A DNA stretch of 64,000 bases from Paenibacillus sp. URB8-2 (GTDB lineage Bacteria > Bacillota > Bacilli > Paenibacillales > Paenibacillaceae). The notes below the pieces were generated by a model. That model made no database searches and was not told the DNA's origin. It was given only the letters and a program-made list of their open reading frames with translations. The stretch lies in contig NZ_AP023239.1 of NCBI RefSeq assembly GCF_013393385.1, positions 1,798,001-1,862,000 on the forward strand. The letters are read 5' to 3'. The position numbers and the translations under genes were made by a program. Positions 38,301-46,261 of this stretch are shown one piece after another (the first letter of the stretch is position 1; each line of letters starts with the position of its first letter).

Positions 38301-39676
38301 TGACCACCACCTTCCAAGATGGTGTAACCCCTGATCCGGCAACCGCTACTCTTGTTAACAAGTACCTTAATCTGCATCCGGAGCTGACCAAGCCGGTAGG
38401 CACGACGGACGGCACGATTACCCGCACCGACGCTTACAATAATGAGTCTGCTCTTGGCAACCTGATTGCAGACGCTATGATTAGCGCAGATTTCGGCGAC
38501 GGCAAAGGACCGGCGGACTTCGCGTTCATGAATCCGGGCGGTATCCGGGCGGATCTTCCGAAAGGCAACGTCTCGTTCGGCGATCTGGCCAAAATCCAGC
38601 CGTTCGGCAACACGCTAGTGAAGCTGACGCTCACCGGTGCGCAAATCAAGACTCTGCTGCAGCAGCAATGGGGCGTGAAAGCCGACGGAACGGCCGACAC
38701 CAAAACGCTGCAAATTTCCGGCCTGAAGTATACGGCAAATATGTATCTGCCGGTAGCCAACCGCGTTGCCAGTCTCACCAAGGCTGACGGCACATCGATT
38801 AAACCGGATCAAACGTATACTGCGGTTGTGAATAACTTTATGGCGGCAGGCGGAGACAACTACAAAGTTCTGACCCAAGCCAGCGCCTCCGTCGCCGGGC
38901 CGATCGACCTCGACGTGTTCTATGATTACATCGTGAAGACCTTCAAGGGCGGAATGATCACATCCAAAATTGAAGGACGCATCACCAACAAACTGAGCCC
39001 GGCAGTGGTTTCTTTACCAGGGTCATTGCCAACAGCTGCGCCTAGCCCGTCTGCATCTCCAAGCGGGGCGCCTTCGGCTACGCCGGCACCGAGCGCTACA
39101 CCGGCTCCTGCCGCATCTTCGGCACCTGTGTTCAAGGATGTGGAGAAAGTCGCATGGGCGAAGGAAGCCATCAGCTCCCTGGCGGCCAAAGGCATCATTA
39201 AAGGCGTGGACGGAAGCAATTTTGCACCGGCCAAAAATGTTACCCGCGCGGAATTTGTCACGATGCTTGTGCGCGCTCTGAATCTGGATAATACCGGAGC
39301 GAGCAGTGCATTCAAGGACGTCAAGCAGGGCGTCTGGTATTCGGATTCCATCGCCGCAGCGGTTCAGGCGGGCATTGTGAAAGGTTCCGGAAGCGGCAAA
39401 TTCGAACCGGGACGTGAAATTACCCGTGAAGAAATGGCGATTATGATCGTTAACGCTCTTAAAGGACAGCTTCAGCCGGTGGACAAGAATGCGGCGCTGC
39501 AGAAGTTTGCCGACAAGTCCAAAATTGCGCCTTACGCGCAGGAAGCCGTCGCGCAGCTGACTGAGCTTGGAATTGTGAACGGTGTGAATGCCGAGAAATT
39601 CGCACCGAAGGGCATAGCCAACCGCGCTCAGGCGGCGGTTATTATCTACCGTATGCTGGAGAAGAAAGCCTCCTAA
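35333..39676 (+). CDS. S-layer-anchored double 5'-nucleotidase / cyclic phosphodiesterase
   Basis: The 1447-residue protein starts with a signal peptide (about MGKKRWNKPLVSVLATAVLS to AEA). Module 1 (~50-680) is CpdB-like: TDVHTNVYG, DNGDLIQGTPLG, GNHEFNYG, AHTGFD, SHTHKVFP and its own nucleotidase C-domain. Module 2 (~705-1225) is UshA-like: NDFHGQLD, HNGDSVGAS, GNHEFDQG, AHDPAST, GDNHALA, then NPGGIRADL and QPFGNTLVKL. A Pro/Ser/Ala linker leads to three S-layer homology domains (FKDVEKVAWAKEAISSLA, FKDVKQGVWYSDSIAAAV, FADKSKIAPYAQEAVAQL). This two-module layout resembles Bacillus YfkN, with S-layer anchoring as the main difference. It would scavenge phosphate and nucleosides from extracellular cyclic nucleotides and nucleotides. 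Confidence 0.93.
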   Translation: MGKKRWNKPLVSVLATAVLSAQVLGGIFTGSLWGANKAEAAASGGSLLPKIDLRLMSTTDVHTNVYGWDYFKNAPSTSVGLARTATLIKAAKLEQPNNLLLDNGDLIQGTPLGTYEAKIEPVTQAVYDSKPHPMIAALNALEYDAATFGNHEFNYGLEFLDRTINGSSTDSVKTKANFPYINANIYVDDHDNDPSNDVNKFTPYIIIPKTVTDSDGNPHTINVGLLGLVTPQIMDWDKANLEGKVITKDIAETATKFIPEMRSTSNRQGIAADVVVVMAHTGFDATAAGAGAENDISELSQVKGIDAITFSHTHKVFPTNGNNTSLDASFKDPATKQPYSYIDNVNGHIHDVPAVQAGYGGGFLGIIDLSITQENGKWVVDKAASKALTRSADKIAEDPAILATVGADHQATIAYTNTTLGTTTAPMNSYFALVQDDPTVQIVTYAQKQYVEKEIATNPALVQYKDLPILSVGAPFKAGRNGPGEYTSIDAGPLTIRSASDLYLYDNTLKAIKVKGSVVKEWLEMSAGAFNRIKPGISTPQSLLNPAFAVYNFDVIDGIKYKIDVTKNAKYKPDGTINDLSSSRVTEVTYNNAPLDPNMDFIVVTNNYRASGGGNFPGVKGSTMIMDTQTENRQVLMDSIKDAGTIDPTADNNWSLAPIKGNVNVTFTSSPDAKNVLPGNIKDTGVSDAKGFEVYNLSIKETVPAPTQDVEVHLIGINDFHGQLDTTSVVSGKNVGTAAVLATYLNQTRAKYVNSLLFHNGDSVGASAPVSSLERDEPTHEWMNLMKFDVGTLGNHEFDQGVAALKSQIFGGVDPKNNKVVHAGADFDYINANAVDSKTNTPIINPYVIKEIGGVKIGFIGVVTKATPSKVSPEGTAGVRFLSPEEEVQAIGKYAAEIQSQGVQTIVVLAHDPASTKGDVTTGEAADLANALPANSPVDVIVAGDNHALANGVVNGKLIVQAYSYGTAFEDIKLVIDHTSGDVKTKSAVVTTTFQDGVTPDPATATLVNKYLNLHPELTKPVGTTDGTITRTDAYNNESALGNLIADAMISADFGDGKGPADFAFMNPGGIRADLPKGNVSFGDLAKIQPFGNTLVKLTLTGAQIKTLLQQQWGVKADGTADTKTLQISGLKYTANMYLPVANRVASLTKADGTSIKPDQTYTAVVNNFMAAGGDNYKVLTQASASVAGPIDLDVFYDYIVKTFKGGMITSKIEGRITNKLSPAVVSLPGSLPTAAPSPSASPSGAPSATPAPSATPAPAASSAPVFKDVEKVAWAKEAISSLAAKGIIKGVDGSNFAPAKNVTRAEFVTMLVRALNLDNTGASSAFKDVKQGVWYSDSIAAAVQAGIVKGSGSGKFEPGREITREEMAIMIVNALKGQLQPVDKNAALQKFADKSKIAPYAQEAVAQLTELGIVNGVNAEKFAPKGIANRAQAAVIIYRMLEKKAS

Positions 39677-39689
39677 TCTTCCGGCAGCC

Positions 39690-39739
39690 AAAAAAGGCGT
39701 TCCGTCAACCGTCTTCGGACGGCTGCGGAGCGCCTTTTT
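39690..39739 (+). terminator. Terminator of the nucleotidase gene with a UUCG-capped inner stem
   Basis: AAAAAGGCG (from 39690) pairs with CGCCTTTTT (ending 39739), and inside it CCGTC-TTCG-GACGG forms a stem with a UUCG tetraloop. It lies 14 bp past the stop codon. Confidence 0.9.
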
Positions 39740-39810
39740 GATAACATGTTGGAGTCATTCGTGATAATCCTTGCTGGCGGACCAAAATGACGACGCTCTG
39801 GCTGCATGAC

Positions 39811-39852
39811 AAAACCTCCTTTTCCACGTTTGAAATGGAAAAGGAGGTTTTT
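39811..39852 (-). terminator. Terminator of the murQ-murK operon
   Basis: AAAACCTCCTTTTCC (39811-39825) is perfectly complementary to GGAAAAGGAGGTTTT (39837-39851). The A run on the plus strand becomes the T tract for transcripts arriving from murQ on the minus strand. It lies about 40 bp past the murQ stop. Confidence 0.85.
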
Positions 39853-39893
39853 GTCATTGGATGGATCAAAATGATACAGCAGGGATTCGCCGC

Positions 39894-40814
39894 TTAGATT
39901 GGTCGGCCCGGCTTCGCCGCGGTCGTTGCGCCATGGACGAAACCGCCCGAGGCGGACAGCCGGCGATGCGCTTCGGCGGCGCTTACGCCGGCCAGCAGCA
40001 TGACGATGGCGGTTTTGACCTGGCCTTCCGATTCCCGGTAGGCTTCTTCGATTTCGGCGGCGGACGCTTCCGTGGCAAGGGCGATTATCCGTTTGGCGCG
40101 ATGGACAAGCTTCTTATTGGAAGGATTCAAATCAACCATCAGATTGCGGTACACCTTCCCGATCCGGATCATGGCGGTGGTGGTCAGCATATTGAGGATC
40201 AGCTTCTGCGCAGTCCCGGATTTCATCCGGGTAGAGCCCATGACGACCTCGGGTCCGACGACGGCTTCGATCACCGGGAAGCCCGTTTGCGACATGGGCG
40301 TTCCGTGGTTGTTGCAAATGCCGAACACGGCGGCGCCAAGTTCCCCGGCCCGCTTCATTGCTCCGAGAACGTAAGGCGTGCGGCCGCTGGCTGCAATGCC
40401 GATGACAACGTCCCCGGCGTTGACGCCGGCGGCTTCCAGATCGGCGGCGCCAAGCTCCTCGCTGTCCTCCGCGCCTTCGACGGGGTCTTTGACGGCTTGG
40501 AAGCCGCCGGCAATCAACCCCTGAACCATATCCGGGTCCGTCCCGTAGGTCGGCGGACATTCGGAGGCGTCGAGAATGCCGATTCGCCCGCTGGTTCCCG
40601 CGCCGACGTAGAACAAGCGTCCGCCGGAGCGGAAGGCTTCTACGATTCGGTCAGCCGCCGCGGCGATTTGCGGGATCAGCTCCGTGATCACTCCGGCGAC
40701 CAGCCGGTCTTCATCATTAATCAATGCCATAATTTCAGCTGAATTCAACTGATCGATGGCGCTTGTCTTGTCGTTGGGCTGTTCTGTAATTAAGCCATCA
40801 AGAATGGAATCCAT
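39894..40814 (-). CDS. murQ: N-acetylmuramic acid 6-phosphate etherase
   Basis: The 306-residue protein carries the SIS-domain signature of MurQ: RLFYVGAGTSGRIGILDASE, CPPTYGTDPDMVQGLIAGG, the EDSEELGAADL region with the catalytic glutamate, and GIAASGRTPYVLGAMKRA. It removes D-lactate from MurNAc-6-phosphate to give GlcNAc-6-phosphate in the cytoplasm. The gene is downstream of a BadF-type kinase on the same strand with five bases between them, and divergent from murR, as expected for a MurNAc catabolic operon. Confidence 0.95.
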   Translation of the reverse strand: MDSILDGLITEQPNDKTSAIDQLNSAEIMALINDEDRLVAGVITELIPQIAAAADRIVEAFRSGGRLFYVGAGTSGRIGILDASECPPTYGTDPDMVQGLIAGGFQAVKDPVEGAEDSEELGAADLEAAGVNAGDVVIGIAASGRTPYVLGAMKRAGELGAAVFGICNNHGTPMSQTGFPVIEAVVGPEVVMGSTRMKSGTAQKLILNMLTTTAMIRIGKVYRNLMVDLNPSNKKLVHRAKRIIALATEASAAEIEEAYRESEGQVKTAIVMLLAGVSAAEAHRRLSASGGFVHGATTAAKPGRPI

Positions 40815-40819
40815 CAGGG

Positions 40820-41791
40820 TTATTTCCTCCTGTCATTGTTGTTCTCTGTATCCGGACCGCCGAACCATTTGCGGGCGAGAAGCGCCGCGCCGACCGAGGG
40901 CGGCGGCGCCGAAGTTCCGTCCACAAAATCAAGCGATGGAAATCGGTCCAGAAGCTTGCCGCGGAGCGTTCGCCCAAACAAGGGCGAATGGCCGAAGATG
41001 GAGCCGGTCAGTACGACCCGGCTCCCGAGCTTCGCTGGAAGCCGCTTCAGCAGCGCGGCGGCCGTATCCGTTAGCGCTTCGGCTTCCTCTGTGACGATCT
41101 GAATAGCGCATGCGTCTCCGCCGGAAGAGGCTTTCAGACATGCCTTGGCAAAGCCGGCGATATCCGCTTTACCCCGCTCTGGTTGATAAATGTAGCTCTT
41201 CAAATCGGTAATGCGGGCGAAGCCGTATTCTTCAAGGATGATATCGGTTATTAAGGTCGGCGGCTGAACGCCGTCGAAGCTGCGCATCACCGCTTTGAGC
41301 GCGCGCAGGCCGATACTGTAGCCGCTGCCTTCGTCGCCCAAATGATGTCCCCAGCCGCCTGTGCGCCAGTGTGAGCCGTCTGGGGCACAGGCGTAGCAGA
41401 TCGAGCCGGTGCCGGATATGATTTGAACACCGAACTCCTGCCCCAACGCGGCCATGAGCGAAATTTGCCCTTCGGAAGCGACCGCGACCGGAATATCGCC
41501 GGACTCATCGGCTAAGGTCCGGCTAACAGCCGAGCTTATGAGGAAACGTTCCTCAGATGTATCGATACCTGACATTCCGAGGCAGATACCTTCGAGCTGA
41601 ATATCCTTATGCGGCAGAGAAGACAGCAGTCCGCGAATGGTCTTGTCCAATTCCATCACCGCTTTGTCAAAGGTTGCGCCATGTGGATTGGAGGGACCGC
41701 CGGCAAAACGCACGAGGACGGAACCTTGCGAATCTACCGCGGCGGCATCGGTTTTGGTTCCTCCTCCATCAAGACCGAGGTATACCTTCAT
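40820..41791 (-). CDS. MurNAc/GlcNAc kinase (MurK-like, BadF/BadG/BcrA/BcrD family)
   Basis: ATG 41791 (MKVYLGLDGGGTKTDAAAVD) has GGTGAT upstream; the longer frame to 41854 would start within the operator. The 323 residues show the ASKHA phosphate loop DGGGTKT (residues 8-14), GLCLGMSG-like core (EGICLGMSGIDTSEE), IISGTGSICYACAPDG, the GGWGHHLGDEGSGYSIG motif and a final VVLTGSIFGHSPLF. Proteins of this type phosphorylate GlcNAc or, like Clostridium MurK, both MurNAc and GlcNAc. Placement next to murQ supports MurNAc as substrate: an ABC importer delivers unphosphorylated sugar, so a kinase is required. Confidence 0.82.
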   Translation of the reverse strand: MKVYLGLDGGGTKTDAAAVDSQGSVLVRFAGGPSNPHGATFDKAVMELDKTIRGLLSSLPHKDIQLEGICLGMSGIDTSEERFLISSAVSRTLADESGDIPVAVASEGQISLMAALGQEFGVQIISGTGSICYACAPDGSHWRTGGWGHHLGDEGSGYSIGLRALKAVMRSFDGVQPPTLITDIILEEYGFARITDLKSYIYQPERGKADIAGFAKACLKASSGGDACAIQIVTEEAEALTDTAAALLKRLPAKLGSRVVLTGSIFGHSPLFGRTLRGKLLDRFPSLDFVDGTSAPPPSVGAALLARKWFGGPDTENNNDRRK

Positions 41792-41845
41792 CGCCAGATC
41801 ACCACTTTGATTTTTGTCATTATTATAGGTGAACTTGAACAGGAT

Positions 41846-41893
41846 GTAAAACAAAATTTCACGAATAAAAAATATATTGAAATTTTGTTTTAC
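41846..41893. promoter_or_regulatory. MurR operator: perfect 16-bp inverted repeat
   Basis: GTAAAACAAAATTTCA (41846-41861) is perfectly complementary in reverse to TGAAATTTTGTTTTAC (41878-41893), with a 16-base spacer. It sits in the divergent region between the kinase gene and murR and covers the -35 of the murR promoter. The most likely ligand is the MurR protein itself, controlling both directions. Confidence 0.75.
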
Positions 41894-41905
41894 TACACAT
41901 ATAAT
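41877..41905 (+). promoter_or_regulatory. Sigma-A promoter of murR and the importer operon
   Basis: TTGAAA (41877-41882), 17 bases, then a perfect TATAAT (41900-41905). The right arm of the MurR operator overlaps the -35, so a bound repressor would exclude RNA polymerase. Confidence 0.7.
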
Positions 41906-42023
41906 AGTCTCAATCCAGAATCACGGAGATATGTTAACTCAATTCGTCATGTAATATGACATGTATCACTGAGGGGTCATCACATCTTAAAAGAAATTCA
42001 GTGCGAAAGGGAGGTGTTTATGA

Positions 42024-42869
42024 GTGATGAATGGCGGTCTGATTCGTTTACGGGAAATGCTGGAGTCGCTTAATCCGTCGGAAAGCAAAATTGCTTCTTA
42101 CATCCTTCAGCATCCCGATGAAATCATTCATCTTTCGGTTGCCGAGCTGGCGCTGAAGAGCGGCTCCAGTCAGGCGGCGATCGTCCGGCTGTGCAAGAGC
42201 ATCGGCTTCAAAGGCTACCAGGAGCTCAAGATCAAAGTCGCCGGCGATCTCCATACACGGGACCCTGTCATTGCCGGCTATCAGGAGATCCGTCCGAATG
42301 ACACAGTGTCCGCTATTATGCAGAACGTATCGAATAACAATATTCAGTCGATACGGGATACGCTGACGATTTTGGACCCCGCCATGGTGGAGCTTGCGGT
42401 TGAGGCGCTGGACAGGGCGAGACGGATTTACTTTTTTGGCGTGGGAGCGTCGAATTTGATCGCCATGGACGCCCAGCAGAAATTTTTGCGGATTAACAAG
42501 ACGAGCCTTTCCTTTGCCGATCCCCACGTCCAGCTGACAAGCGCGATAACGGCTGATTCCGGCGATACGGCGGTATGCATTTCGTACTCGGGAGAGACGA
42601 AGGAGGTCATCCGGGCCGCGTCCCTGTTCAAGGAACAGGGAGGGACGGTGATCAGCATCGCCAAATACGGCAATTCCACGCTGAGCCGCCAAGCCGACAT
42701 CCCGCTCTGCACCTCTTCCACGGAAAATGAAATCCGCAGCGGCGCGATGGCTTCCCGGATTACGCAGCTTAATCTGATCGACATCCTGTATCTCGCGGTC
42801 GCCAGCCGTAATTATGAGCAGTCCGTTATTTATTTGGAGAAGAGCCGTCAGAGCATCAAGCGGCTTTAA
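42024..42869 (+). CDS. murR: MurR/RpiR-family regulator of MurNAc catabolism
   Basis: The start is GTG 42024 or ATG 42027, both after GGGAGGTG; an ATG at 42020 is out of frame. The 281 residues have an RpiR helix-turn-helix (NPSESKIASYILQHPDEIIH, LSVAELALKSGSSQAAIVRL) and a C-terminal SIS sugar-phosphate sensor (IYFFGVGASNLIAMDAQQKF, AVCISYSGETKEVIRAASLF). It probably binds MurNAc-6-phosphate. It is the first gene of the plus-strand salvage operon and divergent from the kinase and murQ, with a perfect inverted repeat between them. Confidence 0.88.
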   Translation: MMNGGLIRLREMLESLNPSESKIASYILQHPDEIIHLSVAELALKSGSSQAAIVRLCKSIGFKGYQELKIKVAGDLHTRDPVIAGYQEIRPNDTVSAIMQNVSNNNIQSIRDTLTILDPAMVELAVEALDRARRIYFFGVGASNLIAMDAQQKFLRINKTSLSFADPHVQLTSAITADSGDTAVCISYSGETKEVIRAASLFKEQGGTVISIAKYGNSTLSRQADIPLCTSSTENEIRSGAMASRITQLNLIDILYLAVASRNYEQSVIYLEKSRQSIKRL

Positions 42870-42952
42870 CCCGAATCAAGAGCTATGCCTGATTGCAGGT
42901 CCACAAAAAAATGTTCTATTATAAATGCTTTATAAAAAGGAGATGGAGATTG

Positions 42953-44308
42953 ATGAAAAAGAGTCTCATGCTGTGTATGATTTTGGTCCTTGTTCTAATG
43001 ACCGCCTGCGGAAATTCGGACAAAGGAGCCACTTCCGCCAATTCTCCGGAAGCCAAGGATACCGTAACAGTCTGGACATATCCGGTTCACGGCACCTATG
43101 AAGATGAACTGAAGGGCTTGGTGTCGGCTTTTGAAACGGAGCATCCGAACATTACGGTCAAGACCGAAATGCTGTCCTGGGCCGAAGGCCCGCAGAAGTT
43201 CGACGTGGCGCTGAACGCGGGCAGCCCGCCGGACTTGTACTTCCACAGCGTGGACGGAACGTATGTGAACACAGGCCTGGCGCTTGATCTCGATCCCTAC
43301 ATGACGGATGACATCAAGAATGATTATTTGCCGGGCACGCTGGAGCTTGCCCAAATTGGCGGCAAACAGTACGGGCTTCCGCTGTATCAGTTTGAGTGGG
43401 GCTGGGGCGGCAACAAGCGCATTCTCGAAGAAGCGGGGGTAGACTGGAAGAGCATTCAGCAAAACGGCTGGACCTGGTCCCAGTTTACCGAAACGGCCGC
43501 AAAGCTGACCAAGAAGCTGGCTAACGGCTCCACACAGTACGGACTGGTGACGGACGGCACATCCCTTGATTTCATTGAAATGCTGACCCGTAACAACGGC
43601 ATGCCGGACGTTCTGAATGAGAAGGGCGAATTCCAGTGGGGCGACGACCGGATCAAGGATACGCTTAGCTTTATCAAAAATCTGATCGACAAGGGATACA
43701 TGCCGAAGGAAACCGCGGCGATTGCCCCGGCGAAGCGCTCGGACATGTTCTATGCCGGCCAGGCCGCCATTATTTCCAAGGCGATTCCTTACTATGATGT
43801 GATGATCAAGAACCGCAACAAAGATATTGACGCAGGCAAAGTGACCGGTGAAAAAATCGATTTTGTTCTGCTGCCCGTACCGCATGGTGACAATGCGCCG
43901 GCCAAAACGACCATGGGCGCCGAAGGCTACATCGCCTTCAAACAGAAGAATGACAAGGGCGAGCAGCACGCCAAGAACACATTTACGGTGATGGAATACC
44001 TCAGCAACGCCAAGGCCGGCAATGCCTCCAACGAATTGGTGCTTCCTTTCGTACGCAAATCCCAGGCGGATATGTACGCGGGCAAGGAACTGGGCACGGC
44101 TGACACGATTGCGGCTTCGAAAAAAATGGCGGAGAACATTCAGATTCCCGTTACCCTCAGCCTCGATACCGCTAAAGCGGCTAAAATGAAGCAGTTCAAG
44201 GAGCAGGTCGTGACGCCGAATATTCAAGCTCTGTACTCGGGAGAAAAGACTCCGGAGGCGATCACGGAAGACTTTAAAGGCAAAGCGGGCCAAATGCTAG
44301 GGCAGTAA
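42953..44308 (+). CDS. ABC sugar-binding lipoprotein (peptidoglycan sugar importer)
   Basis: ATG 42953 (MKKSLMLCMILVLVLMTACG) follows AAGGAGATGGAG; upstream in-frame sequence to 42893 is not needed. The 451-residue protein has a lipobox LMTAC, a short tether and a family-1 solute-binding fold (VTVWTYPVHGTYEDELKGLV, NAGSPPDLYFHSVDGTYVNT, YGLPLYQFEWGWGGNKRILE). Because it lies between murR and genes for NamZ, NagZ and AnmK, the expected ligand is MurNAc, GlcNAc-MurNAc or a related muropeptide sugar. Most MurNAc catabolic loci use a PTS importer, so an ABC-type binding protein here is notable. Confidence 0.85.
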   Translation: MKKSLMLCMILVLVLMTACGNSDKGATSANSPEAKDTVTVWTYPVHGTYEDELKGLVSAFETEHPNITVKTEMLSWAEGPQKFDVALNAGSPPDLYFHSVDGTYVNTGLALDLDPYMTDDIKNDYLPGTLELAQIGGKQYGLPLYQFEWGWGGNKRILEEAGVDWKSIQQNGWTWSQFTETAAKLTKKLANGSTQYGLVTDGTSLDFIEMLTRNNGMPDVLNEKGEFQWGDDRIKDTLSFIKNLIDKGYMPKETAAIAPAKRSDMFYAGQAAIISKAIPYYDVMIKNRNKDIDAGKVTGEKIDFVLLPVPHGDNAPAKTTMGAEGYIAFKQKNDKGEQHAKNTFTVMEYLSNAKAGNASNELVLPFVRKSQADMYAGKELGTADTIAASKKMAENIQIPVTLSLDTAKAAKMKQFKEQVVTPNIQALYSGEKTPEAITEDFKGKAGQMLGQ

Positions 44309-44315
44309 ATTATGT

Positions 44316-44343
44316 GCAAAGGGGACGGCATCGTCCCCTTTGC
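44316..44343 (+). promoter_or_regulatory. Intercistronic hairpin between binding protein and permease
   Basis: GCAAAGGGGACG (44316-44327), loop GCAT, CGTCCCCTTTGC (44332-44343): a perfect 12-bp stem eight bases after the binding-protein stop. It has no T tract, so it more likely stabilises or partly terminates the message, and it parallels the hairpins at 7119 and 29881. Confidence 0.7.
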
Positions 44344-44372
44344 GTTCAGCTTAAGCGTTAGGAGGACATTTC

Positions 44373-45284
44373 ATGCAGACGACAATTGCTCCCAAACGGC
44401 GGAGCGCCGCCGGGAGGTTTTGGCGGGAATACGGATGGGCTTATCTGTTCATCCTTGCGCCGGTGCTGCTATTTCTCATTTTTACGCTCTATCCGGTCAT
44501 TTCGGCCCTGGTCATGAGCTTTCAGCAATACAATATTATGCAATCGACCTGGGTTGGCCTGGATAACTACGAGCGTCTGTTCAAGGATGATACGTTCTGG
44601 AAGTCCATATGGAATACGGTGGTGTTTACGGTCTGCACGGTTCCGGTCAACATCGTCATCACGTTCGTGCTTGCTCATTTCATCTATCAGATGAAGACGA
44701 AATGGCAGACGTTTTTTAAGGCCACCATGTATTTGCCTGCCGTTGCCTCCGGTGTGACCATTTCCATTGTGTGGCTCGCCATTTTTGATCCGACGGATGT
44801 GGGGCTGCTGAACCGATTTCTCGGTTTGTTCGGACTTGACCCGGTCATTTGGCTCGGCCAATCGAAGACAGCCCTGTTCTCGCTGATTCTGATGAACTGG
44901 CTCGGCTCTCACGGCGCGGGCATTATTCTCTACCTCGCCTCGATGGGCGGGATTCCAAAATCGCTGTACGAGGCGGCGGATATCGATCATGCCAGCGGCT
45001 GGACCCAGTTCAAGGCGATCACCTGGCCGCTGCTCAAGCCGACAACCCTGTATCTGCTCGTAACGGGAGTGATCACTTCCTTTCAGGTATTTATCTCGGT
45101 CTACATGATGACGCAGGGCGGCCCCAACTTTGCGACGACGACCATCGCTTATCTGATCTACCAGACGGCGTTCAAATTCTACGAATTCGGACTGGCTTCG
45201 GCGCAATCGTTCGTGCTGGCGTTTCTGATTATCCTGGTCTCTGTCATTCAGTTCAAATATTTCTCGAGTGACGTCGAGTATTAG
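44373..45284 (+). CDS. ABC sugar permease, first subunit (peptidoglycan sugar importer)
   Basis: ATG 44373 follows AGGAGG. The 303 residues have six membrane helices (GWAYLFILAPVLLFLIFTLY first) and the EAA loop LYEAADIDHASGWTQFKAIT at about residue 205. In the family the loop usually reads IDGA; here it is IDHA, a mild variation. It is the MalF-type partner of the next gene and is expected to sit in the membrane below the lipoprotein encoded upstream. Confidence 0.88.
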   Translation: MQTTIAPKRRSAAGRFWREYGWAYLFILAPVLLFLIFTLYPVISALVMSFQQYNIMQSTWVGLDNYERLFKDDTFWKSIWNTVVFTVCTVPVNIVITFVLAHFIYQMKTKWQTFFKATMYLPAVASGVTISIVWLAIFDPTDVGLLNRFLGLFGLDPVIWLGQSKTALFSLILMNWLGSHGAGIILYLASMGGIPKSLYEAADIDHASGWTQFKAITWPLLKPTTLYLLVTGVITSFQVFISVYMMTQGGPNFATTTIAYLIYQTAFKFYEFGLASAQSFVLAFLIILVSVIQFKYFSSDVEY

Positions 45285-45305
45285 GATGAAAGGAGCGGAA
45301 GAGAA

Positions 45306-46136
45306 TTGAAATCGAAATCAAAACTGTTTCTGGCCGTGGCCGCCGCCTGTCTGGTAGCCTGGGCATTTGTCACCATTATTCCTCTATATTGGATGATTGT
45401 CGGTTCGGTGCAGGATTCGGCATCGTCGGCCAGCTTTCGGCCGGAAATGATTCCCGGAGCCTTATCGATTGCGCCGTACGAGCGCTTCTTTGCCAAAACA
45501 GCCGCCTGGCGCTGGCTGGCGAACTCGCTCCTTATCTCCACCGTCTTGACCATAACGAATGTGTTCTTCGCTTCATTGGCGGGATACGCGTTCTCGAAAT
45601 TGAAATTTCCGGGCAGCAAGGCGGTCTTCTGGCTTTTGCTCAGCACGATGATGATACCGGCACAGGTGACGCTGATTCCGCTGTATGTCCTGGTGGTCAA
45701 TGTCTTCAATCTCGGCGACAGCTATACGGCGATCATACTGCCGACCGCAGTTACCGCAGGCAACATCTTTCTGATGAAGCAGTACATGTCGTCGCTTCCG
45801 ACCTCGCTCATTCACGCGGCGCGGATCGACGCCTGCTCCGAATTCGGGATTTTCTGGAAGGTTATTCTTCCTCTCGCGAAGCCGGGACTTGCGGTGCTGG
45901 CGATCTTTACCTTTGTCGCTTCCTGGAACGAGTTCTTCTGGCCGTTCCTGATCACCAACTCGGCCGAGATGCGGACGATTCAGGTGGGGCTGGCGTCCTT
46001 TGTATTTGCGGAATCGACCGACTTCGGCGCTATTATGGCCGGGGCGACGGTCGGCGCGCTGCCGATGCTGATTCTGTTCTTCTCATTGCAGCGGTATTTC
46101 CTGCAGGGCATTACGATCGGCGCCGTGAAAGGCTGA
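45306..46136 (+). CDS. ABC sugar permease, second subunit (peptidoglycan sugar importer)
   Basis: TTG 45306 (MKSKSKLFLAVAAACLVAWA) is the only start that keeps the first membrane helix, and GGAGCGGAAGAG precedes it. The 276-residue subunit has six helices; its loop reads LIHAARIDACSEFGIFWKVI, where the usual EAA is HAA and IDGA is IDAC, so both permeases of this importer have altered coupling loops. It ends ...QGITIGAVKG. The ATPase gene follows 126 bp downstream. Confidence 0.87.
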   Translation: MKSKSKLFLAVAAACLVAWAFVTIIPLYWMIVGSVQDSASSASFRPEMIPGALSIAPYERFFAKTAAWRWLANSLLISTVLTITNVFFASLAGYAFSKLKFPGSKAVFWLLLSTMMIPAQVTLIPLYVLVVNVFNLGDSYTAIILPTAVTAGNIFLMKQYMSSLPTSLIHAARIDACSEFGIFWKVILPLAKPGLAVLAIFTFVASWNEFFWPFLITNSAEMRTIQVGLASFVFAESTDFGAIMAGATVGALPMLILFFSLQRYFLQGITIGAVKG

Positions 46137-46261
46137 GGCAGCCAAGAAAGCCATAAGCGACTGACAACAGTGTGCCCAAAAGAGCCGATGAACGCCGGGG
46201 AGGCGCCTTGGCATCGCGGCACAAACTTTGCTTAAGTGAGGCTATAAAAGGGGGAAGAAGC

